A stretch of 64,000 nt of DNA from Arion vulgaris (GCA_020796225.1 CM036759.1:63954590-64018589), one strand, 5' to 3'; shown: positions 38,222 through 49,216, counted from the stretch's first letter. Notes: a model not told the origin generated them from the letters alone. Numbers and translations are program-made.

Positions 38222-39107
38222 CTCTCTAATCCTGTTTTGCCTGTACAGTGTTAGGATGAGATGTATATAACAGGCTTTTCTTTAATCCTGTTTTGCCTTA
38301 CAGTGTTAGGATGAGATGTATATAACAAGCTTTTCTTTAATCCTGTTTTGCCTGTACAGTGTTAGGATGAGATGTATATAACAGGCTTTTCTTTAATCCT
38401 GTTTTGCCTCAAAGTGTTAGGATGAGATGTATATAACAGGCTTTTCTTTAATCCTGTTTTGCCTCACAGTGTTAGGATGAGATGTATATAACAGGCTTTT
38501 CTTTAATCCTGTTTTGCCTGTACAGTGTTAGAATGAGATGTATATAACAGACTTTTCTTTAATCCTGTTTTGCCTCACAGTGTTAGGATGAGATGTATAT
38601 AACAGGCTTTTCTTTAATCCTGTTTTGCCTCACAGTGTTAGGATGAGATGTATATAACAGACTTTTCTTTAATCCTGTTTTGCCTCACAGTGTTAGGATG
38701 AGATGTATATAACAGACTTTTCTTTAATCCTGTTTTGCCTCACAGTGTTAGGATGAGATGTATATAACAGGCTTTTCTTTAATCCTGTTTTGCCTCACAG
38801 TGTTAGGATGAGATGTATATAACAGGCTTTTCTTTAATCCTGTTTTGCCTCACAGTGTTAGGATGAGATGTATATAACAGGCTTTTCTTTAATCCTGTTT
38901 TGCCTCACAGTGTTAGGATGAGATGTATATAACAGGCTTTTCTTTAATCCTGTTTTGCCTCACAGTGTTAGGATGAGATGTATATAACAGGCTTTTCTTT
39001 AATCCTGTTTTGCCTCACAGTGTTAGAATGAGATGTATATAACAGGCTTTTCTTTAATCCTGTTTTGCCTTACAGTGTTAGGATGAGATATATATAACAG
39101 GCTTTTC
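38222..39107. repeat. Tandem array, 55-bp unit, about 16 copies
   Basis: Units contain TTTTCTTTAATCCTGTTTTG, CCTCACAGTGTTAGGATGAG and ATGTATATAACAGGC. The piece CTTTAATCCTGTTTTGCCTCACAG looks like a splice acceptor in every unit. The array starts 83 bp after the stop codon of gene A. Confidence 0.96.
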
Positions 39108-39109
39108 TG

Positions 39110-39285
39110 CATGCTTCGAATATAGCGTCATTAATTGCCTCTGTTATATCTGTAGTTCCTCTTTTGCGTTGACTTCTTTTTGTCTTGCTACCATTAAATT
39201 TGTTATTTCTTGATGAAGTTTAGCATTGATGTTGTATCCACTTTGTTCCTGATGTCTTCATTTTATAAAACGGTCTATAGATATT
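39110..39285 (-). mobile_element. LINE 3' fragment, minus strand
   Basis: GCCTCTGTTATATCTGTAG, CCATTAAATTTGTTATTTCT and GATGTCTTCATTTTATAAA align with the 11.76- and 29.4-kb fragments. Confidence 0.6.
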
Positions 39286-39540
39286 TCAAATAAAAATAAA
39301 AACCACTTTCGTTACTACCTGTAATATTGCTTTTCTTAGGGCGATACAGGACATTGGAGGCATTTGTCCATGTAATTTAAGGACTGCATGGCTAGTGCAG
39401 TCGTCGCGAAACTGTTCAGGTCTGTCTTTATGCCCTCGATATAAAAAAACTTTGGTCTTACCGTAGATTGAACCCGGGTTTCTTGCATTGGGGATCGCTT
39501 TAATCCTATCGACCATACGCTCCACTTCATATAAGCATAT

Positions 39541-39712
39541 TATACACATTTGGAACATATAAGTATATTAAACACATATTGAACATATAAGCACTCACAT
39601 ATTGAACATATAAGTATATTATACACATATTGAACATATAGGCATATTAAACACATATTGAACATATAAGTATATTATACACATATTGAACATATAAGCA
39701 CTCACATATCTC
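39541..39712. repeat. Short tandem array, about 28-bp unit, 6 copies
   Basis: Units are ACATATTGAACATATAAGTA with TATTATAC, TATTAAAC or a shortened CACTC end. Confidence 0.85.
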
Positions 39713-39903
39713 ATTTGGATCCTTTCCTACTGTAATTTTTTTTTTTTTTTACTTACGGCCTTGCTTATTTTGCAATGTGTACTAATTTCGCTTTTATGCC
39801 ATGTTAACACACAATATCGCGAGCCGGTGTATCGGCCCAGAGGTGCTAAAGGGTTAATATATAATTATTATTTTGATTCACTTAAGCACTTTTCTATGTT
39901 GTT

Positions 39904-39967
39904 ATAATAATAATAATAATAATAATAGTAATAATGATAATAATAATAATAGTAATAATAATAATAG
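39904..39967. repeat. (AAT)n microsatellite, left flank of LINE-W
   Basis: ATAATAATAATAATAATAAT with some AGT and GAT interruptions. A matching (AAT)n tract lies at the other side of LINE-W at 41857-41940, followed by (AAG)n to 41965, so LINE-W probably inserted into a microsatellite. Confidence 0.88.
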
Positions 39968-41856
39968 TCTTCTTCTTCTTCCAACGTTTTCAGACATCGA
40001 TTTGTATACTTTTAAAGTAGTTAGTGGTCAACCAGAGTCCATGTACATCTCTATATAGCTTGTCTTAGACTGACATCGATTTGTATACTTTTAAAGTAGT
40101 TAGTGGTCAACCGGAGTCCATGTACATCTCTATATAGCTTGTCTTAGACTGACATCGATTTGTATACTTTTAAAGTAGTTAGTGGTCAACCGGAGTCCAT
40201 GTACATCTCCGTATAGCTTGTCTTGGACAGACATCGATTTGTATACTTCTAAAGTAGTTAGTGGTCAACCGGAGTCCATGTACATCTCCGTATAGCTTGT
40301 CTTGGACTGACATCGATTTGTATACTTTTAAAGTAGTTAGTGGCCAACCGGAGTCCATGTACATCTCCGTATAGCTTGTCTTGGACTGACATCGATTTGT
40401 ATACTTTTAAAGTAGTTAGTGGTCAACCGGAGTCCATGTACATCTCCGTATAGCTTGTCTTGGACTGACATCGATTTGTATACTTTTAAAGTAGTTAGTG
40501 GTCAACCGGAGTCCATGTACATCTCCGTATAGCTTGTCTTGGACTGACATCGATTTGTATACTTTTAAAGTAGTTAGTGGTCAACCGGAGTCCATGTACA
40601 TCTCCGTATAGCTTGTCTTGGACTGACATCGATTTGTATACTTCTAAAGTAGTTAGTGGTCAACCGGAGTCCATGTACATCTCCGTATAGCTTGTCTTGG
40701 ACTGACATCGATTTGTATACTTTTAAAGTAGTTAGTGGTCAACCGGAGTCCATGTACATCTCCGTATAGCTTGTCTTGGACTGACATCGATTTGTATACT
40801 TCTAAAGTAGTTAGTGGTCAACCGGAGTCCATGTACATCTCCGTATAGCTTGTCTTGGACTGACATCGATTTGTATACTTTTAAAGTAGTTAGTGGTCAA
40901 CCGGAGTCCATGTACATCTCCGTATAGCTTGTCTTGGACTGACATCGATTTGTATACTTTTAAAGTAGTTAGTGGTCAACCGGAGTCCATGTACATCTCC
41001 GTATAGCTTGTCTTGAACTGACATCGATTTGTATACTTCTAAAGTAGTTAGTGGTCAACCGGAGTCCATGTACATCTCCGTATAGCTTGTCTTGGACTGA
41101 TATGGGGATTGGCCATGTGTTTTTCTCTGTTCCATGTACGTTGGACATTCTTGCAGTATGTGTGTCTCTGTCATCTTGCTGGTGCCACATGTACATATGT
41201 CAGATGGGCCTATTTTATACTTGTTAAACAGATGGTACCTCAGTCTATTGTGCCCTGTTCGTAGACGAAAAATGACAACCTGTTCCTCTCTACTTAGTTG
41301 GTGGTAAGCATCGTCCTTTTCATGCCCTGGGTGATCTCTCAGCCATTTGTTCTTGTAGGCCATTTTTATCCGTACTTTTGCTTCCTCATATGTCATACTG
41401 GTGTCTGTCTGTGGTAGCCTGCTTCCTGCTTTTGCCAATATGTCTGCAATCTCATTTCCAGGTATTCCGCAGTGAGATGGTATCCACTGTATTACCACTC
41501 TAGAGAAGATGTTGCATACTTGGTGTAGTGATGCTTGCAGTTCCTTCAAGTTGTTATCGTCTTCATTTTTAGAGCAGTAATTACTGACAGGGCATCAGTA
41601 AGAAATACCAGGTTTTCATTTACATGTTCCTCTGACACTATGGCTTCTGCTGCCGCTTTAGGGCCTCTGCCTCTGCTCTGTAATTGCTGGAGAACCTTCC
41701 TGTCGCTAATTTTAGCTTCCTGAGTTTCATGTCACTGAGCACTATGAGGGTTCCTCCTCCTCCATTTTCAGTTGCATTTGCTGCAGACCCATCTGTGTAT
41801 ACATGGGTCCACCTGCTGTTAGGAAAGTGTTCCTTTAGGTACTCGGTGGCCAGGAG
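39968..41856 (-). mobile_element. LINE-W 3' part: RNase H domain and amplified C-terminus
   Basis: On the minus strand from 41856: SRWTHVYTDGSAANATENGG, LATGRFSSNYRAEAEALK, then (after a frame change) VFLTDALSVITALK, VVIQWIPSHCGIPGNEIADI, LAKAGSRLPQTDTS. This is an RNase H domain as found in Jockey/I-type LINEs, with the acidic residues of YTDGS, RAEAEA, LTD and NEIAD present. Two frameshifts (about 41655 and 41560) break it. Then HNRLRYHLFNKYKIG, CTCGTSKMTETHILQECP follow (CCHC-like), and the C-terminus is expanded 14 times. The 3' end is TCTGAAAACGTTGGAAGAAG with a GAA tail. Confidence 0.9.
39993..41098 (-). repeat. Tandem array, 79-bp unit, about 14 copies, of the LINE-W 3' coding end
   Basis: Units contain GACATCGATTTGTATACTTT, TAAAGTAGTTAGTGGTCAAC, CGGAGTCCATGTACATCTCC and GTATAGCTTGTCTTGGACT. 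On the minus strand a unit codes SVQDKLYGDVHGLRLTTNYF, RSIQID. As 79 is not a multiple of 3, the frame shifts in each unit. The degraded LINE-W copy at 48.8-48.99 kb carries two to three units, so the repeat is part of the element. Confidence 0.95.
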
Positions 41857-41965
41857 TTAATAATAGTAATAATAATAATAATATTAGTAATAATAATAGT
41901 AATAAAAATAATAATAATAATAATAAAAATAATAATAATAAGAAGAAGAAGAAGAAGAAGAAAAA

Positions 41966-42701
41966 GGAGAAGAAGAAGGCGAACATTAGTCTCATAGAAC
42001 AATTCTTGTAGAGATCTAAACACTTCTGTTTCTTTTCTCTCTGAACCCTTTTCGTTCCCAATGGAGCATAATGTCACACCTTATCAATAACATTTATATT
42101 ACTTTTATAATTGATTGCTCTTAATGGTATATAAAGGGTGCCGTAAGTAATAAACGATTGAGGTTCGAATCCTGTGTTTGGTCATTTGTGTTTCCCTATT
42201 CTCTTCTATTTAAAACAGAAGCACATTAGTCTACGTATGTATTAGATGACTTCTGACAGTCTTACCAGTTCCAAGTCTCAGTCTAGCTTATCTGAGACAC
42301 AAAATTGATTTTTCACTCTAGAATGTTCGAAGCTCTACAATTTCTTCCAGTACATCTTACTGTGCGTTCTTTTCCAGGAATTCTATACATCCTTAGTGGG
42401 TCAATGTCTCGCTCACATCACTTTGCTGTTTCATTGAAGTTTTGGTTTATCCCTGAAGGTTATTTTATGTTCACTAAAACCAGTTCAAGATTGTCCATGT
42501 TATCTGTCTATCTATATCCACTTCGTGTTCAATTTGAAACATAAGACTTCTACAACCGATTTTTATTTCTGCACTTCTGCCGTCTTTCTATCAACTGTTT
42601 GACGATGTACGGAAATCTATAAATGTGAGGTGGTCAGACCAGACTAAATATGGAGAAAACCGTGGGTAGGTTGCAGTGATACTAAGTAAATTGGTTTTTA
42701 A
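41966..42701. other. Stretch without a recognisable gene
   Basis: Mostly AT-rich unique DNA. A tRNA B-box-like AGGTTCGAATCC occurs at 42161-42172 without a matching head. I see no exon. Confidence 0.5.
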
Positions 42702-42920
42702 CCCTTTAGCTGCTAAGGACGTATATATACGTTTTTCCCATTCACTTCTAAAGACGCATTAACACGTCTGTTATTATCTCTCCTCTGTGGGCTAAAGACG
42801 TGTTAACACGTTATACATTGCTACTGTCACTGTTATAGGCGTTCATTCCCCTTTGTGAACTAGAAACAAAGAGTAGCTATTTTTAGCTCAGCCTTCAGAA
42901 AGTATGTAGCAGTTAAAGGG
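42702..42920. mobile_element. piggyBac-type MITE, 219 bp
   Basis: TTAA stands at both sides (42698-42701, 42921-42924). The ends are CCCTTTAGCTGCTA and TAGCAGTTAAAGGG, inverted with one mismatch. TTAA target sites and CCCT ends are the mark of piggyBac. No transposase frame. The inside has palindromes such as GACGTATATATACGT. Confidence 0.88.
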
Positions 42921-42950
42921 TTAAGGACAAAGACAGGTGTGTATAGTATC

Positions 42951-43145
42951 TTTTTTTCGATCCAGAAGCACTTTCAGCTCTTCGGCTCGGTGCCATGGAC
43001 ATCGTTACCCTTCGGTTCGGTGCCACGAACACCGTAAATCTGGAGAACCTGTGACTTTTCTGCCAGCCCACGGAATTGAACCGCACTCACAGTGGGCTTG
43101 TCACCCGTTCTACAACGCGCTACGAACATGATGGACAGGCGGGCT
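42951..43145 (-). mobile_element. SINE-A, copy 2, with perfect 11-bp target duplication
   Basis: Starts with poly-T and ATCCAGAAGCACTT, ends with CGCGCTACGAACATGATGGA, the tRNA-like head read backwards. TGTATAGTATC is present at 42940-42950 and 43146-43156. The B box on the minus strand is GGTTCAATTCC. Confidence 0.93.
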
Positions 43146-43249
43146 TGTATAGTATCACATAAGTAAACAACAATTTAATGAAATAGTTTCCCATGTCAGG
43201 CCACAATCTTTCAACTCTTTGTCCACAATTGTTTCTTTAGGTGTCCATG

Positions 43250-43580
43250 TCTTCTGTTCTAATCCGCTGTCTATCAGAGAACTGTCCTAGCAATTACACC
43301 TACTGGGATACGACATAAGGGACCAATCCGCTGTCTATCAGAGAACTGACCTAGCAATTACACCTACTGGGATACAACATAAGGAACCAATCCGCTGTCC
43401 ATCAGAGAACTGTCCTAGCAATTACACCTACTGGGATACGACATAAGGGACCAATCCGCTGTCCATCAGAGAACTGTCTTAGCAATTACACCTACTGGGA
43501 TACGACATAAGGGACCAATCCGCTGTCCATCAGAGAACTGTCCTAGCAATTGCACCTACTGGGATACGACATAAGGGACA
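43250..43580. repeat. Tandem array, 64-bp unit, about 5 copies
   Basis: Units contain CCAATCCGCTGTCCATCAGA, GAACTGTCCTAGCAATTACA and CCTACTGGGATACGACATAA. Confidence 0.95.
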
Positions 43581-43717
43581 AATCTACTTCCATCTTCGTC
43601 TTCTAGTAATTGTCTTCAATGATGCACAGTTTGCACATTTTAAAAGCTCTTCATTAATTATTGTCCATGTCGTGCACACTTATTTTATGTGATGAAGTTT
43701 CTGCTTTCTTGAACGTT

Positions 43718-43962
43718 CTATATCGATTACTTGTTAAACCACTCTTTTTGATTTGTATGTGACCTGAGCCTAAGAGCGATTGTACGTTGTGCCAGTTATG
43801 TGTCTACAAGTAGGTCAATACATGCGATTTATGCGACGCTTTTTAATTACTAGGAAGCGTCCCTAGACCCTTACCTTAGTCATCTCTCACGGCATGCCTT
43901 GTAGGTTACAGTGTTACTATTCTTTGCTCGTCCTGTGAGCCTCGGCAACGCACCGGTGATAA
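43718..43962 (-). mobile_element. SINE-C, copy 3
   Basis: TATATCGATTACTTGTTAAA, GAGCGATTGTACGTTGTGCC, CTACAAGTAGGTCAATACAT, GGCATGCCTTGTAGGTTACA, TACTATTCTTTGCTCG. Note TATCGAT here as in the 39-bp satellite. Confidence 0.85.
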
Positions 43963-44700
43963 TGTTATTCTAAGGTGATCGTTGGGTTTGCATGGCACAT
44001 TTAGTTTTTTTCAAACTGAGTGCAACTTGCACATAATCTGAGCTGAAGAGTATGTTCACGTTTTGCTAATTTTTAAAAACTCGGTACTATCGTTTCGGAT
44101 AAGGAATATTTTCAACCATTCTGGATCATGTGCCATTTTTGTTGCCCTCAAGAATTTTGGAGTATGCACACTATTTTTCTTTTAGTTTTTTTTTCTTCTT
44201 GGAGCCTCTGTAATTCTCATTAGTCTAGCAATGCTCATGTTTACTGAAGTTATTGGCCTGTTCCCTTGTTAGTAACTTTTTATTATCAGGTAAGAGAGTA
44301 GTTATCTTCCCTTCTCACGCAAGCGCACCCCCTCCCTCTTTCAATGCACCATATAGTCGGCCATTGACTAAATTATCACCATACGTATAACCAAGAACAT
44401 TAGTTTCCATTGATACAATGTTAGACTTAAGGTCATCAGGCCTCTTATTATTTATGTGACTCGTACAGTACTTTCAGTTCAGCTAACATTTACAATCTTC
44501 TTTCTACACGAGACTGTCTAGAATCCATAAGTTCGTATCGTTTTCAATTCACTTATGACCGTGGATCTACTGTCTTGGACATGCGGGTATTCGCGGCAAC
44601 AGAGATCGGACATGCTTGCATGGAAAGCATGGATTGTTGGGGAGTTTAGGATGGATAAGGGGGATGATCTTCGGTTTCTTTTCGATCTATTATTGGATAG
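43963..44700. other. Stretch without a recognisable gene
   Basis: Unique-looking DNA with stops in all frames until about 44616. No retroelement motif that I recognise. Confidence 0.45.
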
Positions 44701-44706
44701 GTCTTA

Positions 44707-44828
44707 AAATTGACGTTGAATCAACCATACGACTGCAGGAGTTTCAAATTGACGTTGAATCAACCATACGACTGCAGGAGTTTCAAATTGACGTTGAATC
44801 AACCATACGACTGCAGGAGTTTCAAATT
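44707..44828. repeat. Tandem repeat, 39-bp unit, 3 copies
   Basis: Units contain ATTGACGTTGAATCAACCAT, ACGACTGCAGGAGTTTCAA. It lies in a 128-codon plus frame (44616-45002) whose end QWFSQRVTEAISMHTLRHLL loosely resembles the tail of GIY-YIG-bearing retroelements. I do not call it a gene. Confidence 0.85.
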
Positions 44829-45047
44829 GCATGTTGTAGAAGTAGAGATGGATGTTTGATGAGCAGAGAAAGAGAGCAGTGGTTTAGCCAGCGAGTCACA
44901 GAAGCCATCAGTATGCATACACTTCGACATCTGTTGGGGAAGACTGGGCACCAATGGATCTGTCCGGAGTGCTGTGATGTCAGTTCAGTAACCAATAACT
45001 AATCAATTATTAACTTTAGATTTATGTTTTAGTTTATTTAGTATTTC

Positions 45048-45205
45048 TGTGTGTGCTTCATAAACGGTGTTTTTATACGCATCTGTTATCTCTGAGGTCC
45101 ACCTTTTGCACGGATGTTGTCTTGCTTTGTATCCACTGTATCGGTGTAACACTGCTCTTTGAAGCGCACTGCTTGTTGGTGACCTGTTTCAGTAATACCT
45201 GTTTC
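45048..45205 (-). mobile_element. LINE 3' fragment, minus strand
   Basis: TCTGTTATCTCTGAGGTCCA, TTTGTATCCACTGTATC, TTGGTGACCTGTTT align with the fragments at 29.4 and 11.8 kb. Confidence 0.55.
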
Positions 45206-45234
45206 AGACCTGTCCATATCGTCGGTTTGGTCCC

Positions 45235-45570
45235 GGCATGTCGGTTTGATCTCTAATCTCATGTGTGTGAGATCGAGTTCCTAGTCCTATCGGAAACGGA
45301 TGATAAAACGTAGGTCCCATGCTCAAGTTGAGCAATAAAAAAATCCTTCGCAGTTAAAAACTGATAAGAGTAGGCTGTAAATTCACAGCCTAGAAAAATT
45401 CATTTTAAAAAGTTGAACAAAAATTCCTACATGAATGTTTCACAATCTTCAAAATGACACCAGGGCCCTCGCTTGTGCTACGAAGTTCGTGCACTTCCGC
45501 TGAGATCTTCCTGTGTCAGAAAGAGATTGGATCAAGCATGGAATTTCACCAAAGTGCAATGATGATGATC
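45235..45570 (+). mobile_element. SINE-B, copy 5, 3' two thirds
   Basis: GTGAGATCGAGTTCCTAGTC, CTACGAAGTTCGTGCACTTC, GCTGAGATCTTCCTGTGTC and AAAGTGCAATGATGATGATC align with the plus-oriented family. The tRNA-like head is missing. A hAT MITE is inserted in its tail. Confidence 0.82.
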
Positions 45571-45578
45571 CTAGTAAT

Positions 45579-45743
45579 CAGTGGCGGCTCGTCATTAGGG
45601 GCCACTGGGACCGGGCCCCACCAAAAATAATATGTAACGTGTATTTATTATTATATAAATTAAAACATAACAACCCCAAAACATGAGTTTTCGGAAAATT
45701 TGTGTCTGGCCCCACCAACAAAAATGATCACGAGCCGCCACTG
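45579..45743. mobile_element. hAT MITE, 165 bp, copy 1
   Basis: Ends are CAGTGGCGGCTCGT and ACGAGCCGCCACTG, perfect inverted repeats of 14 bp. CTAGTAAT flanks both sides (45571-45578 and 45744-45751), an 8-bp target duplication typical of hAT. A second copy with its own duplication lies at 55777-55944. Confidence 0.93.
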
Positions 45744-45751
45744 CTAGTAAT

Positions 45752-46148
45752 CTATGAACCAAGCGGGTCCCAGTAACACACGTTGCTATGGAAACTCATC
45801 CCAACAAATACACTGACACGTAGTAGTAGCATGTCCCTTGCGGAACGTCGCTTTGATCACAATCCGTCTGAAAAACTATCTGTCTTTATCAAGTTCTCTC
45901 GCCTCCTACAGCGTCATGTTCACATACAATAACAATGAAACAAAATAAACAGCATCAGAAACAGTAAACTTTGTTCACAAATTTATTTGCAGCTCTGCAC
46001 AATTTATATTTCAGCTTGTTTTATTATTAATATTATTAAATAGTTGCTCTGAAATTTGAATCAGTTTTAATATATTGTTTCCTTACGTAGCAGATGTTGT
46101 TACTTTTTAAATTATCTTGGTAAATTTAAAACGATAACTAAGCGAGTT
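45752..46148. other. Stretch without a recognisable gene
   Basis: AT-rich, unique-looking, stops in all frames. Confidence 0.45.
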
Positions 46149-46350
46149 AGTTGTTTATGAGTGTAAGTTACATTTATAGAAGAAGCGAGTTAGTTGTTTA
46201 TGAGTGTAAGTTACATTTATAGAAGAAGCGAGTTAGTTGTTTATGAGTGTAAGTTACATTTATAGAAGAAGCGAGTTAGTTGTTTATGAGTGTAAGTTAC
46301 ATTTATAGAAGAAGCGAGTTAGTTGTTTATGAGTGTAAGTTACATTTATA
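46149..46350. repeat. Tandem array, 43-bp unit, about 4.7 copies
   Basis: Units contain GCGAGTTAGTTGTTTATGAG, TGTAAGTTACATTTATAGAA and GAA. Confidence 0.95.
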
Positions 46351-46364
46351 GAAGAAGAAGAATA

Positions 46365-47120
46365 TGGATAAGACACTACACAAGCAGATTTATGAATTAG
46401 TAAAAGAAATTTGGAGGACAGAAAAGCTTCTAGATGTATGGAACAAAGCACTGCTTTTACTCATCTTCGGGAAAAAAGACAAGAATAACTGTGATAATTA
46501 TAGACATGCTTGATAAAGGCCTTTTGGTAAAAACGTCAGTGTATATTGTTTTTGTTATTTGTAAAACTACAGTACTTTGTTTTTACGTGTTTCGCCATTG
46601 TTACATAGTTTTACTACAATCTTCACTTTTATCGACAACTATAGACCCATATTGCTATTATCTACAAGCTACAGAGTATTGTCAGATGTAATACTTATGT
46701 ATGACAGCGAATCATGGACAATGAACAAACAATCAATAAGATCGCTGGAAGCCACAGAGATGTGGTTTTACAGATGAATGTTGGAAATAAAGAGAAACAA
46801 CAAAAATATTTGGTTATATGGATGTTATACATCTGGTACATCCCTCATATCAGCTGCCCGGGCTAAGCACAAAGGGACGGGACACTTCATCTTTGCTTTC
46901 GGCTCGGGCACAACACGGAAAGCAACAGTCACTGCTCAGATATAAAGATTTCTGCAAGACTTCAATTAAAAACGTTTCTATAAGTCCCAGCACATATGAA
47001 AAACTAGCTGATGACAGAGTTGTGTGAAAAGCGATATTGCGCAAGGGCGCATTTGAGAAGAGACTTATATATGAGCTGAAAGACAAGAGAAAAAGCAAAA
47101 ACTCCAAGATATAACCAAAT
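46365..47120 (+). mobile_element. LINE fragments, interrupted by a Penelope-like end
   Basis: Before the interruption: LHKQIYELVKEIWRTEKLLD, VWNKALLLLIFGKKDKNNCD, NYR, the start of a LINE reverse transcriptase (W..A....F.KKG....C.NYR). After it: DNYRPILLLSTSYRVL, which repeats DNYR, then YDSESWTMNKQ and SLEATEMWFYR, blocks from the far end of the enzyme, so the copy also carries a large internal deletion. Towards 47.1 kb, VTAQI and RFLQDFN correspond to the last residues. Confidence 0.8.
46503..46633 (+). mobile_element. Penelope-like 3' end fragment inserted in a LINE
   Basis: CTTGATAAAGGCCTTTTGGT, AAAACGTCAGTGTATATTG, TTTGTTTTTACGTGTTTCGC and CATTGTTACATAGTTTTACT match the end of the element at 53.66-54.48 kb. 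It is bracketed by GATAATTATAGAC and GACAACTATAGAC (11 of 13 identical), a likely target duplication. Confidence 0.75.
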
Positions 47121-47282
47121 GGTATTAAGACTAATATTATTGTTCTGTATGGATTCGTAACATCAACAAAAATACCCCCAACAAAACAAGATAACACATT
47201 ATTATAAATCGTTGAGAAAAGAGTGTTAATACGATTTTATGTGCCTAACAAGGATGAAAGAAATGGAAAATAGAGATTGAGA

Positions 47283-47705
47283 AACAATAAAGATATTTAT
47301 TTTCTTCTTCTTTTGTCACCACACTGTTACCGCGTTGTTGTCCAATGTTGTGGGAGTTTATCTTTTTCTTTTGTCACCACACTGTTACCGCGTTGTTGTC
47401 CAATGTCGTGGAGTTTATCTTTTCTTTTGTCACCACACTGTTACCGCGTTGTTGTCCAATGTCGTGGAGTTTATCTTTTCTTTTGTCACCACACTGTTAC
47501 CGCGTTGTTGTCCAATGTCGTGGGAGTTTATCTTTTTCTTTTGTCACCACACTGTTACCGCGTTGTTGTCCAATGTCGTGGGAGTTTATCTTTTTCTGTT
47601 GTCACCACACTGTTACCGCGTTGTTGTCCAATGTCGTGGGAGTTTATCTTCTTTTTTTGTCACCACACTGTTACCGCGTTGTTGTCCAATGTCGTGGCAG
47701 TTTGT
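47283..47705. repeat. Tandem array, about 58-bp unit, 7 copies
   Basis: Units contain TTTTGTCACCACACTGTTAC, CGCGTTGTTGTCCAATGTCG and TGGGAGTTTATCTT; the G run and T run vary by one or two. Confidence 0.95.
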
Positions 47706-47794
47706 TTTTTTCTTGCACTGCTCTAGTGGTTTGAGTGATAGTTATTTTTTTTTTTTTTTTGGCAGGATTCTGCAATGTAACCTTTTCATATTTT

Positions 47795-48000
47795 TGTGTG
47801 GCCTTCCTTTCACCTTCTTTCCTGATGCTCTCTTGTAGAAAACTTTGGTGCTGGCCTTCCTCTCACCTTCTTTCCTGATGCTCTGTTGTAGAAAACTTTG
47901 GTGGCCTTCCTCTCACCTTCTTTCCTGATGCTCTGTTGTAGAAAACTTTGGTGGCCTTCCTCGCACCTTCTTTCCTGATGCTCTGTTGTAGAAAACTCTG
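47795..48000 (-). repeat. Tandem array, 50-bp unit, about 4 copies, from LINE sequence
   Basis: Units contain GGCCTTCCTCTCACCTTCTT, TCCTGATGCTCTGTTGTAGA and AAACTTTGGT. On the minus strand it codes VFYNRASGKKVRGRPPK, the RGRP motif at the end of LINE reverse transcriptases. Confidence 0.88.
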
Positions 48001-48109
48001 TATACTGTGAAGTTTGGTTGCATTTTTATGAAGTAGCTGAACCACTTTATTCTTGGTAAAGATATTTATCATTTGTTGAAATCACCATTAATTACTACCA
48101 TCATGATGG

Positions 48110-48363
48110 CTAATAGACTAACGATGGCTAGGACATATTGAAAGAATGGCAGAAAACAGACGGACTAAAATTGTAGGTTAAAAAGACGAAAGCGGAGAGA
48201 TCCCAAGGCAGACCAAGAAAACGAAGGAGAGATTTAAATAAACTTAGAAATACTAGGAATCAACAATCTAAGGGAAGAGAAGGCTAAGAAAAGAGATGAA
48301 TGAAAGCCGGTGATATATGCAGCTATGAACCTGATAGTTTCTTAAAGTTGAAGAAGAAGAATA
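48110..48363 (+). mobile_element. LINE 3' end with GAA tail
   Basis: WLGHIERMAENRRTKIVG followed by a stop and IPRQTKKTKERF, the end of a LINE reverse transcriptase. It closes with GTTGAAGAAGAAGAATAA, a GAA tail. Confidence 0.72.
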
Positions 48364-48995
48364 ACATTCACTGTAAGGCGAGAGTAGTAATACAGTGAAT
48401 ATCATCCCACTGCGGTATGCCGAGCAGCGAAGTAGCGGACATACCAGCAAAGGCAGACGACATGTTGCCACAGACAGACACCAGTATTGCATATGAGAAA
48501 ACGAAAGTTCGGATAAAACTGGCTTATAAAAAACAAATGGGTGAGAGATCACCTAGGTCATGAAAAAAATGTGATGCCTACTACCAACTTAATAGAGAAC
48601 AACAGGTTGCCATCTTCCGGCTACGTACATGGAACAATAAGCTGAGATACTATCTGTTTAACAAGTACAAGATAGGACCTGCTGACATATGCATATGTGG
48701 CATTAACAAGGTGACAGAGACACACATCCTGCAAGAGTGTTCAATATACAATGAACAGATGAAACACACATGGCTAACCCCTATGTCCGTCCAATGCAAT
48801 AGATATATAGATGTACACACATACTCTAGTTGGCTACTAACTACCTTAGAAGTATACAAGTCGATATCAGTACAAGACAGATATATGTAGATATACAAGT
48901 CGATGTCTGTCCAAGACAAACTATATCGAGATGTACACAGACTCAATTTGACCACTAACTACTTTAGAAGTATACAAGTCCAAGTCTGAAAACAT
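48364..48995 (+). mobile_element. LINE-W, degraded copy (RNase H end)
   Basis: With frameshifts: SSHCGMPSSEVADIPAKADD, LPQTDTSIAYEKTKVRIKLA, then YYQLNREQQVAIFRLRTWNN, KLRYYLFNKYKIGPADICIC and VTETHILQEC. The same order and residues as 41100-41530 in the other orientation. Two to three partial 79-bp units follow (SVQDKLYRDVHRLNLTTNYF). Confidence 0.85.
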
Positions 48996-49030
48996 TGGGA
49001 AAATAGATAAAGAGTGCAAGACTAACGATT

Positions 49031-49036
49031 TTTATT
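49031..49036 (-). terminator. Possible polyadenylation signal of gene B
   Basis: On the minus strand AATAAA, 181 bp after the stop codon at 49217. The sequence between (49037-49216) holds no repeat that I recognise and could be the 3' untranslated region. Confidence 0.4.
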
Positions 49037-49216
49037 AGAGAGATGAGATTTTTAAAAAGAAAAAGCTGCTCTATATGTGGAAGCAGGCTAAACATCCCAT
49101 GAACTACATTTAAAATAATATTTTTCAAGACTTATAATTCCACAGATTAATCTAAAGAACAAGAAGAATCATATCACAGTTTAGTATTCTGAATGAGATG
49201 AAGTGCAGCGCTGAGC

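Noticed and set aside
44616..45002. 128-codon plus frame with a tripled 39-bp repeat
   Set aside because: Only a vague likeness to the tail of GIY-YIG retroelements; no start signal or splice sites supporting a gene.
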